This document shows positions 33,836 through 42,629 of a stretch of 52,103 nt of DNA, in pieces. Both the position numbers and the translations under genes were made by a program. The notes under the pieces were generated by a model. That model did not search any database and was not told the DNA's origin. It saw nothing but the letters and a program-made list of their open reading frames with translations. Every line of letters starts with the position of its first letter. The stretch's first letter is position 1. Origin of the DNA: Tissierellia bacterium (GTDB lineage: Bacteria; Bacillota; Clostridia; Tissierellales; Tissierellaceae); NCBI GenBank assembly GCA_012520755.1, contig JAAYNS010000010.1:1-52103 (forward strand), read 5' to 3'.

Positions 33836-33876
33836 TATAAAAGCATCACACAGGTAAAATATTTGCGTAATGCTTC
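33836..33876 (-). terminator. Imperfect hairpin after the small basic protein gene
   Basis: AAGCATTACGCA and TGTGTGATGCTT pair with two or three mismatches and an 11-base loop, followed on the minus strand by TTATATT. A moderate terminator 45 bases past the stop. Confidence 0.55.
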
Positions 33877-33919
33877 CTTTGTCTAGATAACTTATTTCTT
33901 TGAGCTGCCTTCAAATAAA

Positions 33920-34135
33920 TTATTTCTTGAAGATAACTTTAAATAAATCTCCAACACCAAAAGTTGTCTTATTATAAATTTTATTATATGCGGCCTTTTT
34001 AGGATTTCTAACCCAACCCATTCCTTTTTTCCCGTAGAATGGGTTTACTGTACTTTTAACCTTCCTTTTTAATTTCCCTGTTGTTCTTGCTTTTATACTC
34101 TTCTTTAAACTTGGTTTACGTAATCCTATCTTCAT
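33920..34135 (-). CDS. Small, highly basic protein next to the CRISPR region
   Basis: A 71-residue protein with about 22 Lys/Arg and few acidic residues. It starts MKIGLRKPSLKKSIKARTTG and contains the segment NPFYGKKGMGW followed by NPKKAAYNKIYNKTTFG. The ATG follows GGGGGGAAATC, so it is clearly gene-like. Similar short lysine-rich proteins with a KxxxINPFYGKKGMGW core occur in Firmicutes and phages as far as I recall, but I cannot name a function; nucleic-acid binding is a reasonable guess from charge. It lies on the same strand as, and just past, the degenerate repeat array, so it may be read from the same transcript as the csm operon. Confidence 0.65.
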   Translation of the reverse strand: MKIGLRKPSLKKSIKARTTGKLKRKVKSTVNPFYGKKGMGWVRNPKKAAYNKIYNKTTFGVGDLFKVIFKK

Positions 34136-34170
34136 GATTTCCCCCCAACAATTACATTCTATAGGTCCTA

Positions 34171-34540
34171 GTCTTTTTACCCTTACGAGGGTGGTGTGCT
34201 ACTAAGATGATGTAACATACCACTGAAGAAAGAAGGGATAACTAATTCCCGTACCCTTGCGAGTATCTTTAATCTTTGAAATAAATAAAACAAAAGAAAT
34301 GGTGTTATTTTATTTCCGTACCCTTGCGAGTGGTGGTGTTCCTAATATATTGTAAAAAAATTAAAAATGGGAGTAATTAAAATGTGTTCCCGTACCCTTG
34401 CGGGTGTCTAGTCTTTTTTGCATTTAAATTAAGGAGAATGATAAGCATGTTTCCGTACCCTTTAGAGTGTAGATACTTTGGCAATTTATAAATTACATAA
34501 GAAAGAAAGGTTATAGCATAGGCGTATCCTTTGCATTTAC
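34171..34540 (-). CRISPR. Degenerate six-unit repeat array (putative decayed type III-A CRISPR)
   Basis: Six related units lie at 34171-34192, 34245-34265, 34312-34332, 34386-34407, 34449-34470 and 34519-34540, 63-74 bases apart. On the minus strand the best units read CACCCGCAAGGGTACGGGAA, i.e. ACCC-GCAA-GGGT hairpin plus an ACGGGAAC/ACGGAAAC tail, which equals the 8-base crRNA handle known from type III-A systems. The outer units are more diverged (AAAAAGAC and ACGCCTAT tails). The 5' half expected of a ~36-base repeat is not conserved. Each interval also carries a GG(A)-rich patch on the plus strand at a roughly fixed place, so some intervals may not be true spacers. Directly downstream of csm6, same direction, no leader seen. 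Confidence 0.6.
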
Positions 34541-34565
34541 TGGTATACTCCTAGAAACATTATCT

Positions 34566-35891
34566 TTAGTACTTATTTAACTCCTCAGTGATATAATAGT
34601 TCATTTCATCATATATGTCAAAGACTCTTGCTTCTACCTTATTCCCATACATGGATTTAATCAAACCCTCTAACCTGTTTATTATCTGATTACTTGTCAT
34701 ATTGGAATTTTTTTGTATATCTTTTTCACTTATAGCGATTAGACTATGGGCTGATGGGTTTCTTAACATTCTATTTGCATTTCTTAGCTTTCCAAAGAAT
34801 TCCACTTCATTAGGTCGTGATCCTTTGCTATAAAAAACAATGGCCTCATCTAAAAAGTCTATACCCACCGTGCTTTTATCCCTAAACCCATACTTAAAAG
34901 CACTGTCCAGATATCTTCTAAAATCTGGATCTTTCATTTCTAGCTTTGACAGGTTCACAACTGTCTCACCATTTGTATATTTATCATAAAATTGGCTTGT
35001 ATCAATACTCCATACTATTTTTAGATAATCCTCCATTAACTCTATTATTAGTGGATTAAGACCTATAATCATGTCCGTCAATTGTTTTCTTCTCTGTTTG
35101 ATTTTTAGCATTAAATAGTATTCTACTATTCGTGAAATTGACGATTCTGCCACTGGAAATAAATTCAAACCATTATACTTGTCTATTTCTTTCTTAGCTT
35201 CAATATAGTCAAGATTGAGTCTGTGTTTACAATGAATAATCAATCGCTGTAGGCTTTCATTCTCAAATTCAGAAATTAGTTTAGCTGCCCCCTCATAGTC
35301 ATAAATATCTATTAAAGATTTTACCTGACTCTTAAGCATTGAATACTTAAAAGACATTATCCCTGGTTCCATACACCTATTGTTTGCCTCATCTAGATTA
35401 TCTAGATTATTTTCCATTAACTCAGCAATATCTCTATTTTTGCTGAGTTCTGGTCTGTCTGTGTTTGGACCTTCAATTGGAGTTGTAACCTGTACAACCC
35501 TTATCTTCTTATTAGTTGTCACTGCCTCAAGGCATAGAGTAGATTTCATTTGTGGTGTGCCTGAACTAACATTGAGGATAATTTCACTATCAGGATTTTC
35601 CTCTGATATTGTATTTATTATTCTGTTAAACTCTACTATAAAACTATCGAAGTCATATGGAAGAGCTTTACCTATAAATTTAATAACTTGAATTTTAGGA
35701 TTCAAAATCTTTATGGCAAGCTCACATTTGTTATCCACTAAATCTCTTTCATACATATCCTCCGAATAATATAAATAAACTTTTTCAGGCTTGTAATACC
35801 TAGTTATATGAAGCATGCTCCCATCAAAACCACCTCTTATTGGATCAGAAGTGCCTATAGGAGAAAAGAGTACACATTTATCTAAATTCAA
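34566..35891 (-). CDS. csm6: Csm6-like CARF-HEPN ribonuclease
   Basis: A 441-residue type III-A accessory nuclease. The N-terminal CARF domain has VLFSPIGTSDPIRGG and VSSGTPQMKST (near residue 110), which bind cyclic oligoadenylate made by Cas10. The C-terminal HEPN domain has RNANRMLRNPSAHS, giving the catalytic R-x4-H (Arg377...His382). When activated such proteins degrade RNA non-specifically and cause dormancy or death of the infected cell. The start used is TTG at 35889-35891 behind GGGAGGGGTTAGAA, overlapping the cas6 end by 14 bases. It is the last gene of the operon. Confidence 0.88.
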   Translation of the reverse strand: MNLDKCVLFSPIGTSDPIRGGFDGSMLHITRYYKPEKVYLYYSEDMYERDLVDNKCELAIKILNPKIQVIKFIGKALPYDFDSFIVEFNRIINTISEENPDSEIILNVSSGTPQMKSTLCLEAVTTNKKIRVVQVTTPIEGPNTDRPELSKNRDIAELMENNLDNLDEANNRCMEPGIMSFKYSMLKSQVKSLIDIYDYEGAAKLISEFENESLQRLIIHCKHRLNLDYIEAKKEIDKYNGLNLFPVAESSISRIVEYYLMLKIKQRRKQLTDMIIGLNPLIIELMEDYLKIVWSIDTSQFYDKYTNGETVVNLSKLEMKDPDFRRYLDSAFKYGFRDKSTVGIDFLDEAIVFYSKGSRPNEVEFFGKLRNANRMLRNPSAHSLIAISEKDIQKNSNMTSNQIINRLEGLIKSMYGNKVEARVFDIYDEMNYYITEELNKY

Positions 35892-36624
35892 TTCTAACCC
35901 CTCCCATTCCAAGTGCTGTACTGGACCCTATACCAGAGTATTCCGAGAATCTAAACATCAAATTACATAGATTTACTAAGGGTTCAGGCCCCCTAACCCT
36001 AAATTGAATCTTCCCAATAAAACCTTTCTTAGTAGCAGATTCAAGGCTATAATTACTTGCTCTAATATTAAAGTCAGATATATATGTATAATTATTTATA
36101 TGTTGTATGGCATCCCTGTCATCTATGCTGACTTCCTTAGCAAAAGCATTCCACTTGTTTAAGATGTTTTGATAAAGATAAGAAACTTGTGGTAATATAA
36201 CATTGTTACCGCTAATTTTAAAGCTACAAGGAGTAAGGAATGAAACATTAATATTACGACTTCCTCCCTCCGAGTATACATCTTTTGTCAGGTCTTTATA
36301 TGTTAAGCTAGGATAGGACTTAATATAATCGATTTTAAGAACCATATCCTTTTTCTTTATCTTTATTATATTAGTATTTGAAAATAACTTTTCTATCTCA
36401 ATGTCTACTTCTTTATCTAATGTAGCTATATTCCATACCCATTTATTGTCTCCCTTTGAGTAGGATAAAAACTGAGAAAAGGGCCTTAAGGATTGGCTAT
36501 GAAGATAATCAGTTAAATTGGGCGATAGGTTCTCCATCAAAAATCCATGGAATAAAGATCCATTATTTATATTAAGTTTTTTGTTTTCTTCTTGTTCAAA
36601 AACAATCTCTCTTCTTTTAAGCAT
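35878..36624 (-). CDS. cas6: CRISPR pre-crRNA endoribonuclease Cas6
   Basis: A 248-residue RAMP protein that cuts pre-crRNA within the repeat to leave the 8-base handle. The C-terminal glycine-rich loop GIGSSTALGMGGVRIEF is the Cas6 signature. The N-terminal SLFHGFLMENL carries a histidine in the position of the usual catalytic one; this is inferred from family alignment memory, not computed. The ATG at 36622-36624 follows GAGGTTGCTGAAA and overlaps the csm5 stop by 8 bases. It ends within the start region of csm6. The RNA it cuts would be the array downstream, or one elsewhere in the genome. Confidence 0.88.
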   Translation of the reverse strand: MLKRREIVFEQEENKKLNINNGSLFHGFLMENLSPNLTDYLHSQSLRPFSQFLSYSKGDNKWVWNIATLDKEVDIEIEKLFSNTNIIKIKKKDMVLKIDYIKSYPSLTYKDLTKDVYSEGGSRNINVSFLTPCSFKISGNNVILPQVSYLYQNILNKWNAFAKEVSIDDRDAIQHINNYTYISDFNIRASNYSLESATKKGFIGKIQFRVRGPEPLVNLCNLMFRFSEYSGIGSSTALGMGGVRIEFR

Positions 36625-37816
36625 TTTCAGCAACCTCAATTCTGCATACTCCGTTTAATATATCTTTACCTTCGTCATTGGATACTTTTAAGGTTCTTGG
36701 TGATATAATTCTATCATTTTTATGAATAAGTATGACCGGCCAGTCTCTATGAATAAGATTTCTAACTACCTTAAGGAGCTCATCTTTATCAGGTGCCAAG
36801 GCTAGCATAATTGTCTTTGCTAGATAGCCTGTCCCTCCTCCTATAAAAATATTCCCCTTGGCATGGGCATCAAAGGATATATATTCATCCAAGTTATAAA
36901 AAGCTCTAAAGACTCCATCTTTTCCTAGCAAAAGTTCAAATTGGGTTTGGAGGGCTTCATATATTTCTTCAATACTCTCCAGCCCAAGGTTAGGGTTTAG
37001 TTTGCTTGTATCTAAACTTAGTTTGAAAGTTCCTTCGGCTGGTGATACAAGGCATTCCCTGAAAATAGGAAGCAAGTTGTCGTATTCATCAGTTAAAGTT
37101 ACATCCTTTCTTTGAAAGAGCTTCATTCCTTGCCTATCAAATGAACTGGTATCGCTTATTGAAAGGCCTGACATTCCCCTATAAAGATGCTTTTTTCCCC
37201 TTTTGCCTTCTATAGAATAGTCAAATATTTCTTTAATTAATCTGCCTTCTATATTCTTGATATTCCATTTAGAAATTTTCTTGTTATTTGACTCTCTTTT
37301 TATTTCCTCCCAGTAGTCTATATACTTATTTCTATTCTTATAAATATAGTTTACAAGCAATGCATTTGTAATAGAACCCTTAATACTGCTTCCAGGAATG
37401 TAAGGTTGGCCTTGGATGTTTTTAATGAAACAAACAACATCATTTAACTGATTCTTTTTTATGTTTGACACATCAATTGTATATTTTATACATTCATCAA
37501 TATCACCATTAAACTTTTCCGTTGATGAAATACTATTGTACCATTGTCCAAGGTTTATACTATTTTCATTCTTGTTTTCCTCTTCTATTGTATTATCATT
37601 TAGCCCCGTAACATAGTCGTAATAGAGTCCAAGAAGATTTCTCTTTCCTAGGAACTTAGCAAGCTTTCTCTCATCTACAATTTTTAGTAGATTATTACTT
37701 GAATCATATATGTACTGGGATCTGTTAATCCTTGAATCTTCACCCCCACTAATGAATGTTGGGCTAATGATCTTAAGCTTCATACTATAGGTTTTGTAAC
37801 CCTTTATTCCCTTCAT
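36617..37816 (-). CDS. csm5: CRISPR type III-A RAMP protein Csm5
   Basis: A 399-residue RAMP protein that caps the crRNA 3' end of the Csm complex. Features are KLKIISPTFISGG at the N-terminus, the RAMP-type QPYIPGSSIKGSITNALL, LSISDTSSF, and the C-terminal GNIFIGGGTGYLAKTIMLAL glycine-rich loop. Length fits Csm5. It overlaps csm4 by 4 bases (ATGA) and cas6 by 8 bases, so the operon is tightly coupled. Start ATG behind CTGGGGGTGAACAT. Confidence 0.9.
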   Translation of the reverse strand: MKGIKGYKTYSMKLKIISPTFISGGEDSRINRSQYIYDSSNNLLKIVDERKLAKFLGKRNLLGLYYDYVTGLNDNTIEEENKNENSINLGQWYNSISSTEKFNGDIDECIKYTIDVSNIKKNQLNDVVCFIKNIQGQPYIPGSSIKGSITNALLVNYIYKNRNKYIDYWEEIKRESNNKKISKWNIKNIEGRLIKEIFDYSIEGKRGKKHLYRGMSGLSISDTSSFDRQGMKLFQRKDVTLTDEYDNLLPIFRECLVSPAEGTFKLSLDTSKLNPNLGLESIEEIYEALQTQFELLLGKDGVFRAFYNLDEYISFDAHAKGNIFIGGGTGYLAKTIMLALAPDKDELLKVVRNLIHRDWPVILIHKNDRIISPRTLKVSNDEGKDILNGVCRIEVAENA

Positions 37817-38838
37817 ATGTTCACCCCCAGATACATAGCCTTACCATACCTATATACTTTGTGGTTCCCACCACTTGAAAGTTCTACTATAGAGCCTTCT
37901 AAAGCTTTGCTAAGACATGCTCCTGCTTTCAACATTACTATTTGCTTTCTCTTAACATTGGCCTTAGAATAAGTTCTTGAGTATATAAATCCCTTTCTCA
38001 AAATTAATTGATAATAGGATTTACCGTCAGAAAGCGCATTTATTTCATCATCTTTTGGCGCCATGCAGGAAAGGGATATGTTAAAGTTACCACTAGTAGA
38101 AAGCATCTCAGCTAGTTTTCTATGACTTTCATATATAGGGATATCTTTTGATATTTCAATTGCATCTTCATCTAAATTAAATTTGCCATAGCCACTGCTT
38201 CTCTTTCCTCCAATACCTGTTGTAGACAAGGAGTCTACAACAATATCAAACTTGTCTTTAATATCTTTATTCATTTTAGCAATAAAGCATAGGCCTGCAT
38301 CCTTGAAAAATCTTACGGAAGCAACTTGATAGGGCAAAGTCTCTGGACAATAAGCTATTGCAGTTCTAATATTATCTTCTTCAACAAAAATCATATCTTT
38401 GTCCATGGCAAAGTTAATATCCCCACCAGATTTTAAAAATCTAAAGTATTCTTCTAATTTCCCAATACATATGTGGGTTGTTTTCTTGAGCTTCTTCTTA
38501 GAAACACTGTCTCCCCTTGTATCTAAGCTATGATTATCTCTCTCTACCATTATTACTGGTTTTGGCATATATATTTCACAATCTATGGTAGCTCCATTCT
38601 TATCAAGAATGTTTCTATATGGAAGTAAATCAGATACTAGAAAGCTACCCTCTCTTGAGATTGAAACAAAATCTTCCAAGTCTTCTTCACCAAAGATTCT
38701 AACCCATTCATTGCAAATTGCACTAAAAAGAGTGTCTGCATTTGAAGTGAATGCTGTAGTTGAAAGATTTGATGAAGCTTTGTCTATGCCAAACCTTACA
38801 GGAGTAGTATAATTCAGTTTATATAAGTAATATGGCAT
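37813..38838 (-). CDS. csm4: CRISPR type III-A RAMP protein Csm4
   Basis: A 341-residue RAMP protein that grips the 5' handle of the crRNA and contacts Cas10. The N-terminus MPYYLYKLNYTTPVRFG and the ADTLFSAICNEWVRIFG helix are typical, and STTGIGGKRSSGYGKF is the RAMP glycine-rich loop. Start ATG behind GGTGGTGATAAT, 13 bases after csm3; it overlaps csm5 by 4 bases. Confidence 0.92.
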   Translation of the reverse strand: MPYYLYKLNYTTPVRFGIDKASSNLSTTAFTSNADTLFSAICNEWVRIFGEEDLEDFVSISREGSFLVSDLLPYRNILDKNGATIDCEIYMPKPVIMVERDNHSLDTRGDSVSKKKLKKTTHICIGKLEEYFRFLKSGGDINFAMDKDMIFVEEDNIRTAIAYCPETLPYQVASVRFFKDAGLCFIAKMNKDIKDKFDIVVDSLSTTGIGGKRSSGYGKFNLDEDAIEISKDIPIYESHRKLAEMLSTSGNFNISLSCMAPKDDEINALSDGKSYYQLILRKGFIYSRTYSKANVKRKQIVMLKAGACLSKALEGSIVELSSGGNHKVYRYGKAMYLGVNI

Positions 38839-38851
38839 ATTATCACCACCA

Positions 38852-39544
38852 TTAGTTTTTTAGTATTTTGTCTGCTAGGGTATTAACTTTATCTTCATCA
38901 AATATATTGTAGGATTTTATCTCATAATCAAGGTCTTTGAATTCTAATCTTCCATACCCTCTTGTACCATGACCACCTATATAGTCATCCTCAACCAGAT
39001 TTATTGCTATTTTAATATTGTTGAGGTCTTCTTCTAAGTCTCCCATATCCTCAATATTGTATACTAATTTGAAATCAAATTCTGCACCAGCAGGCACTCT
39101 TTCTATTTGTCTTGGATTTGCCACTGATGTTATCCTATTTATTGTGTTTTCAAATTTTATTTCTGTGACATAAAGGTCAGGTTCCATATTAACTATAGTA
39201 TCCCTGCTTTCGCTTGTCATCAACATATCGAAAAACTGAAGTCTAGATTCTAAATAATCACCTGCATCTACAGATGTTCCAAAAAGTCTTTTTATCCCCT
39301 CTACTTCCTTATTCATATCCTGTAATTCTGGGGTTTCACTATATACCCTGGCTAATAGGTATCTCATCTTACCTTTCAGAGTGCTACCAGGAATAATTGG
39401 GAGTTTTGAAATCGTATCCTTAATTACTACACCATCAACTGCCCCTATGGCTGAAAAGTCTGAGGATCCTCCAATATGCATACCTGTTTTCACCTGTATT
39501 TTCCCCTTTATAATCAACTTCCCATAAAGTTTTTTTACAGCCAT
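38852..39544 (-). CDS. csm3: CRISPR type III-A backbone ribonuclease Csm3
   Basis: A 230-residue RAMP protein that forms the filament of the Csm complex and cuts the bound target RNA every six bases. The motif TGMHIGGSSDFSAIGAVDG contains Asp37, aligned with the catalytic Asp33 of the Streptococcus thermophilus protein, so target-RNA cleavage looks intact. LPIIPGSTLKGKMRYLLAR and NPRQIERVPAG follow, then YIGGHGTRGYGRLEF as the glycine-rich loop. The ATG at 39542-39544 is one base past the csm2 stop, behind GGGAGGAAACTAAT. Confidence 0.95.
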   Translation of the reverse strand: MAVKKLYGKLIIKGKIQVKTGMHIGGSSDFSAIGAVDGVVIKDTISKLPIIPGSTLKGKMRYLLARVYSETPELQDMNKEVEGIKRLFGTSVDAGDYLESRLQFFDMLMTSESRDTIVNMEPDLYVTEIKFENTINRITSVANPRQIERVPAGAEFDFKLVYNIEDMGDLEEDLNNIKIAINLVEDDYIGGHGTRGYGRLEFKDLDYEIKSYNIFDEDKVNTLADKILKN

Positions 39545-39545
39545 A

Positions 39546-39920
39546 TTAGTTTCCTCCCTTATATTTATGATAAGCAACAATTGCCTCTATATATCTATTG
39601 AAAGCTATAAACTTCTTTTTGCTATCCCCAATATCATCCATAATCCTTTCAATATCCGCCTTCTCCATGAATGATTTTACTTCTTTTTCTCGTCCACTCT
39701 GATATATCAGTTTAATCTTAACATACTGGATTTCATCAACTATATCTTGCGGTAGCTTGTCCCCTTCCATTTTTCCAGCACCTTGATAAGCCAATATCCT
39801 ATTGTGTATGCCATTTACTCCAGCAAGGAATTTTCTAATCTGGTTTGTTGAAAGCATTATATTGCCCCATTTATTAGTATTAAGGCTTTCTACAACCTTT
39901 TTTGCATCTTTCATGTCCAT
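39546..39920 (-). CDS. csm2: CRISPR type III-A small subunit Csm2
   Basis: A 124-residue mainly helical protein, the small subunit (Cas11-like) of the Csm complex that lines the crRNA-target duplex. The segment STNQIRKFLAGVNGIHNRIL and the C-terminal KKFIAFNRYIEAIVAYHKYKG are typical of Csm2. Identity also rests on position between cas10 and csm3. The ATG follows GGGAGGAATAAG and lies one base past the cas10 stop; it is followed by csm3. Confidence 0.9.
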   Translation of the reverse strand: MDMKDAKKVVESLNTNKWGNIMLSTNQIRKFLAGVNGIHNRILAYQGAGKMEGDKLPQDIVDEIQYVKIKLIYQSGREKEVKSFMEKADIERIMDDIGDSKKKFIAFNRYIEAIVAYHKYKGGN

Positions 39921-39921
39921 C

Positions 39922-42438
39922 TTATTCCTCCCTTTCCTTTCGATTCAAAAGTATGACAAGATTAATTGCCATAGTGGCAGCTTTTCTATCTTCATCATCG
40001 AGTATCCAGTTGTACATTGTCTTTTTAAAGTCTTCATATACTAGCAACTTATCCTTGTCATTCTTATGGGGTTTCATTCTCCCTAGCTGATATGCCAGTC
40101 TTGCAATATTTATATTATTGTCATCCTTGAATAACAAATAAAACCTGTAAAGCAATTGATTACCAGCGTAAATTTTTTCTTTATTAAGCTCATGTTCTTC
40201 AGGATTAAAATAAAACCACCTATTGAGTTTCTCCATTTTATCTAAGCAAACGCTATCTTTAAAATCAGACCAAGTAAAAACATTAGAGTCATCTTCATAA
40301 TCAAAAATAGCAATTGAATTTTTACTATCATTATTGTGGCTTTTTGCTAAATCTTCAAGCTCACCTGTTTTTATAGCCATTTGGCTAATTGGATATCCTT
40401 TTGGAAATAGGCCGATACCAGCAGAAAGAGAAAGACTCCCTAGGGAAAATTTATTGAAGGCATCCCTTAAATTTACTGAAAACTCAAGAATTTCATCCCA
40501 AGGCCCAACTGCAAAAACATCATCTCCACCTGAATACACAATTACAATGTTCTTTTCCTTGCCCTTAAGATTCTTCCTACTTCCAGGAAGTCTAAAAGAA
40601 AACTGACTGTCTGCCTTCCCATTACATAACTTGTTAATTTCATACTTAAAGAACATAGTCAACTCTCTAGAAAAGGTAGATGTTCTGGAAAATGTTATAT
40701 TGTCATATTTTCCCTCATCTTGATCATGTTTTTCAAATCCAGAAACAAATGCCTTTCCAAGATCATCTACATCTGCTCTCAATACGCCTAACCTTTTTAT
40801 TCCACAGCTTTGAGAAGCAAGTTCTTCAAAATCTATCGCACTATTGCTTTCACTTCTTTTATTATAGTTTCCTATCCAAAGATTAGTAGAGTAATTTATG
40901 CCTATCATTGGCTCGTTTATTGAATATACTCTTTTATAATAGTCTGGAGCTAATTTCATATTTTCTTCTACTCTAGACATGGTATGTATGTCCAGAAATT
41001 TCCTTGACCCAATGGATGGAACCCTAACACCTTCTCTTTCATCTTCCTTAATTACAATAAAATTCTTCTCTTCTAATCCATGAATTCTTGCTATTTTTAT
41101 TCCTAAACTTGCTAAAGAATCGCAATTATTGCAGGCAAATAAATCTGTGGCCTTTTGAAATGCTACTAAATGGTCACTTTCGCCACATATTATACACTCT
41201 TTTTCATATTGTGCCTTTTTGTTATACTGGGAATCTGGATTAAATAAGTCTTTCAATTGACCACCCTTGTACCTTTGTAGCTTGTTTTTGGATATCTTTT
41301 TGGACACTCCAGAGTATATTTCCCCTATATAATTTTCTTTGTTTTCTTTAATGTCAATTCCATTGCCAAGTTGATCTGCAGTACACTCTTCATAGCTCAT
41401 TTCAAGATATAAGTTAATAGAAAACATCTCAAGAAGTTGTTTGTTTATTTCTTCCTTGCATTTATTGATTATTTCTTTAATCATTTCCGTATTTGGAAGA
41501 AGCATATAGAAGTGGCCTCCACCGGAATATATTAAATTCGCTCTAGTTAAACCTGCCTGGTCTAGAATATCATCTATTGCATTCTCCACCATAATCTCAA
41601 GGTATAGACTCCTTCCCCTAAGAGATTTAAGAGCCCCCTTGCTTGCTATTGTATAAATAAAGTCCTGTATACCTGATACATCCCCCGAAACAAGAAGAAA
41701 AGCACTTTCTTGTCTAAAGTCTTTGGATTCAAAGAATGTTCTTCTATAGTCTTTGATTCCTTGGTTGTCAGCATATATGTACATACAAGAAGCAAGGGCA
41801 CATGTTATCTTTGAATGGTCATAAATTGATATATCTGGTATCTCTTTTGTACTAATACTTGATGGTATCCCCGATGTTGTTAACTCAAGGAGTTTAAGTA
41901 GTGAATTTGATGAATCTAAAATTCCAGGCTGACTACTTAGATACTTCTTAATCAAAGTAACAATCTCCTTATATCTTCCTTGACTTGTATTAGCTCTTAA
42001 GGATTCGAGATTTTCTACTGGAATTTTTACCGATTCATTCATAAAATATGGTTTAAGATCATAAGCTCCTAATTTTTTAGACTTATGAAGATTTAGCTGA
42101 TTGAAAACTGAATGAAGGGGTGTTTTCTCATCAAAGGTCCCCTTGTCCAGCTCTTCATAGATTAATCTACGATCAAGGCCTGAAGCTATATTGTCTGCTT
42201 CATAAACTATATATGCCATGCTGTCATCTCTTAGGCCTGCATTTATTAAAAAAGCATGATGATGATATTTAATGCAATCTAAAATCTCAGCTTTATTATT
42301 CATTAGAATAGATTCAACTGCGATAAATTCTGCACCTGCCTTGCTATGGTTACCACCGTTATGGTCACTTCTATATACTAGTTTACCAATGTCATGGAGC
42401 AGGCTTCCCTTCACTGCTATATCAATTCTTTCATACAC
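39922..42438 (-). CDS. cas10: CRISPR type III-A effector Cas10/Csm1
   Basis: An 838-residue multi-domain protein. The N-terminal HD nuclease motif SLLHDIGKLVYRSDH (His15-Asp16) degrades single-stranded DNA. Two palm domains follow, the first with SGDVSGIQDFIYTIASKGAL (~250) and the second with VYSGGDDVFAVGPW, whose GGDD (637-640) makes cyclic oligoadenylates from ATP. A zinc ribbon (CIICGESD ... CNNC, ~415-439) lies between. All catalytic motifs look intact. The start used is a GTG at 42436-42438 (VYERIDIAVKG) 8 bases after GGGGG, because family members begin about ten residues before the HD motif. It heads the operon. Confidence 0.95.
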   Translation of the reverse strand: MYERIDIAVKGSLLHDIGKLVYRSDHNGGNHSKAGAEFIAVESILMNNKAEILDCIKYHHHAFLINAGLRDDSMAYIVYEADNIASGLDRRLIYEELDKGTFDEKTPLHSVFNQLNLHKSKKLGAYDLKPYFMNESVKIPVENLESLRANTSQGRYKEIVTLIKKYLSSQPGILDSSNSLLKLLELTTSGIPSSISTKEIPDISIYDHSKITCALASCMYIYADNQGIKDYRRTFFESKDFRQESAFLLVSGDVSGIQDFIYTIASKGALKSLRGRSLYLEIMVENAIDDILDQAGLTRANLIYSGGGHFYMLLPNTEMIKEIINKCKEEINKQLLEMFSINLYLEMSYEECTADQLGNGIDIKENKENYIGEIYSGVSKKISKNKLQRYKGGQLKDLFNPDSQYNKKAQYEKECIICGESDHLVAFQKATDLFACNNCDSLASLGIKIARIHGLEEKNFIVIKEDEREGVRVPSIGSRKFLDIHTMSRVEENMKLAPDYYKRVYSINEPMIGINYSTNLWIGNYNKRSESNSAIDFEELASQSCGIKRLGVLRADVDDLGKAFVSGFEKHDQDEGKYDNITFSRTSTFSRELTMFFKYEINKLCNGKADSQFSFRLPGSRKNLKGKEKNIVIVYSGGDDVFAVGPWDEILEFSVNLRDAFNKFSLGSLSLSAGIGLFPKGYPISQMAIKTGELEDLAKSHNNDSKNSIAIFDYEDDSNVFTWSDFKDSVCLDKMEKLNRWFYFNPEEHELNKEKIYAGNQLLYRFYLLFKDDNNINIARLAYQLGRMKPHKNDKDKLLVYEDFKKTMYNWILDDEDRKAATMAINLVILLNRKEREE

Positions 42439-42472
42439 ATGGCAAACCCCCTTTGCTATACATTTGTATACT

Positions 42473-42503
42473 ATAATAACATATTTTTTGTGGTTATTGT
42501 CGA
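42473..42503 (-). promoter_or_regulatory. Putative promoter of the csm operon
   Basis: Minus strand TGTTATTAT gives an extended -10 (TATTAT at 42473-42478), with a weak -35-like TCGACA 19 bases upstream. A leader of about 30 bases would precede the GTG of cas10. No other promoter-like pair was found between the isochorismatase terminator and cas10. Confidence 0.4.
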
Positions 42504-42564
42504 ATATTAAGAGTTTTTGAAGGTTTTTGAAATTAGTCATACCCTAGTCATAATCCTATATATT

Positions 42565-42604
42565 ACAAAACCTGTATACTCAATACTTATTGAGTATACA
42601 GGTT
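42565..42604 (-). terminator. Terminator after the isochorismatase-like gene
   Basis: AACCTGTATACTCAATA and its exact complement form a 15-17 bp stem with a tight loop, followed on the minus strand by TTTTGTAATATA. It isolates the csm operon from the upstream gene. Confidence 0.8.
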
Positions 42605-42629
42605 AGACAAAACAGATGCTTCCTTTTAC

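Noticed and set aside
34380-34483. Tiny plus-strand frames in the repeat array with GGAG upstream
   Set aside because: They share the repeat's reading frame because the repeat is shared; they end after 9-14 codons and no family is recognisable.
42439-42540. N-terminal extension of Cas10 by 34 residues
   Set aside because: The extension has no ribosome binding site at its start, covers the promoter region, and is not expected before the HD motif; GGGGG sits 8 bases before the GTG at 42438.
42569-42604. Perfect palindrome read as an operator for the csm operon
   Set aside because: Its position past the isochorismatase stop and the following T-run fit an ordinary terminator better.
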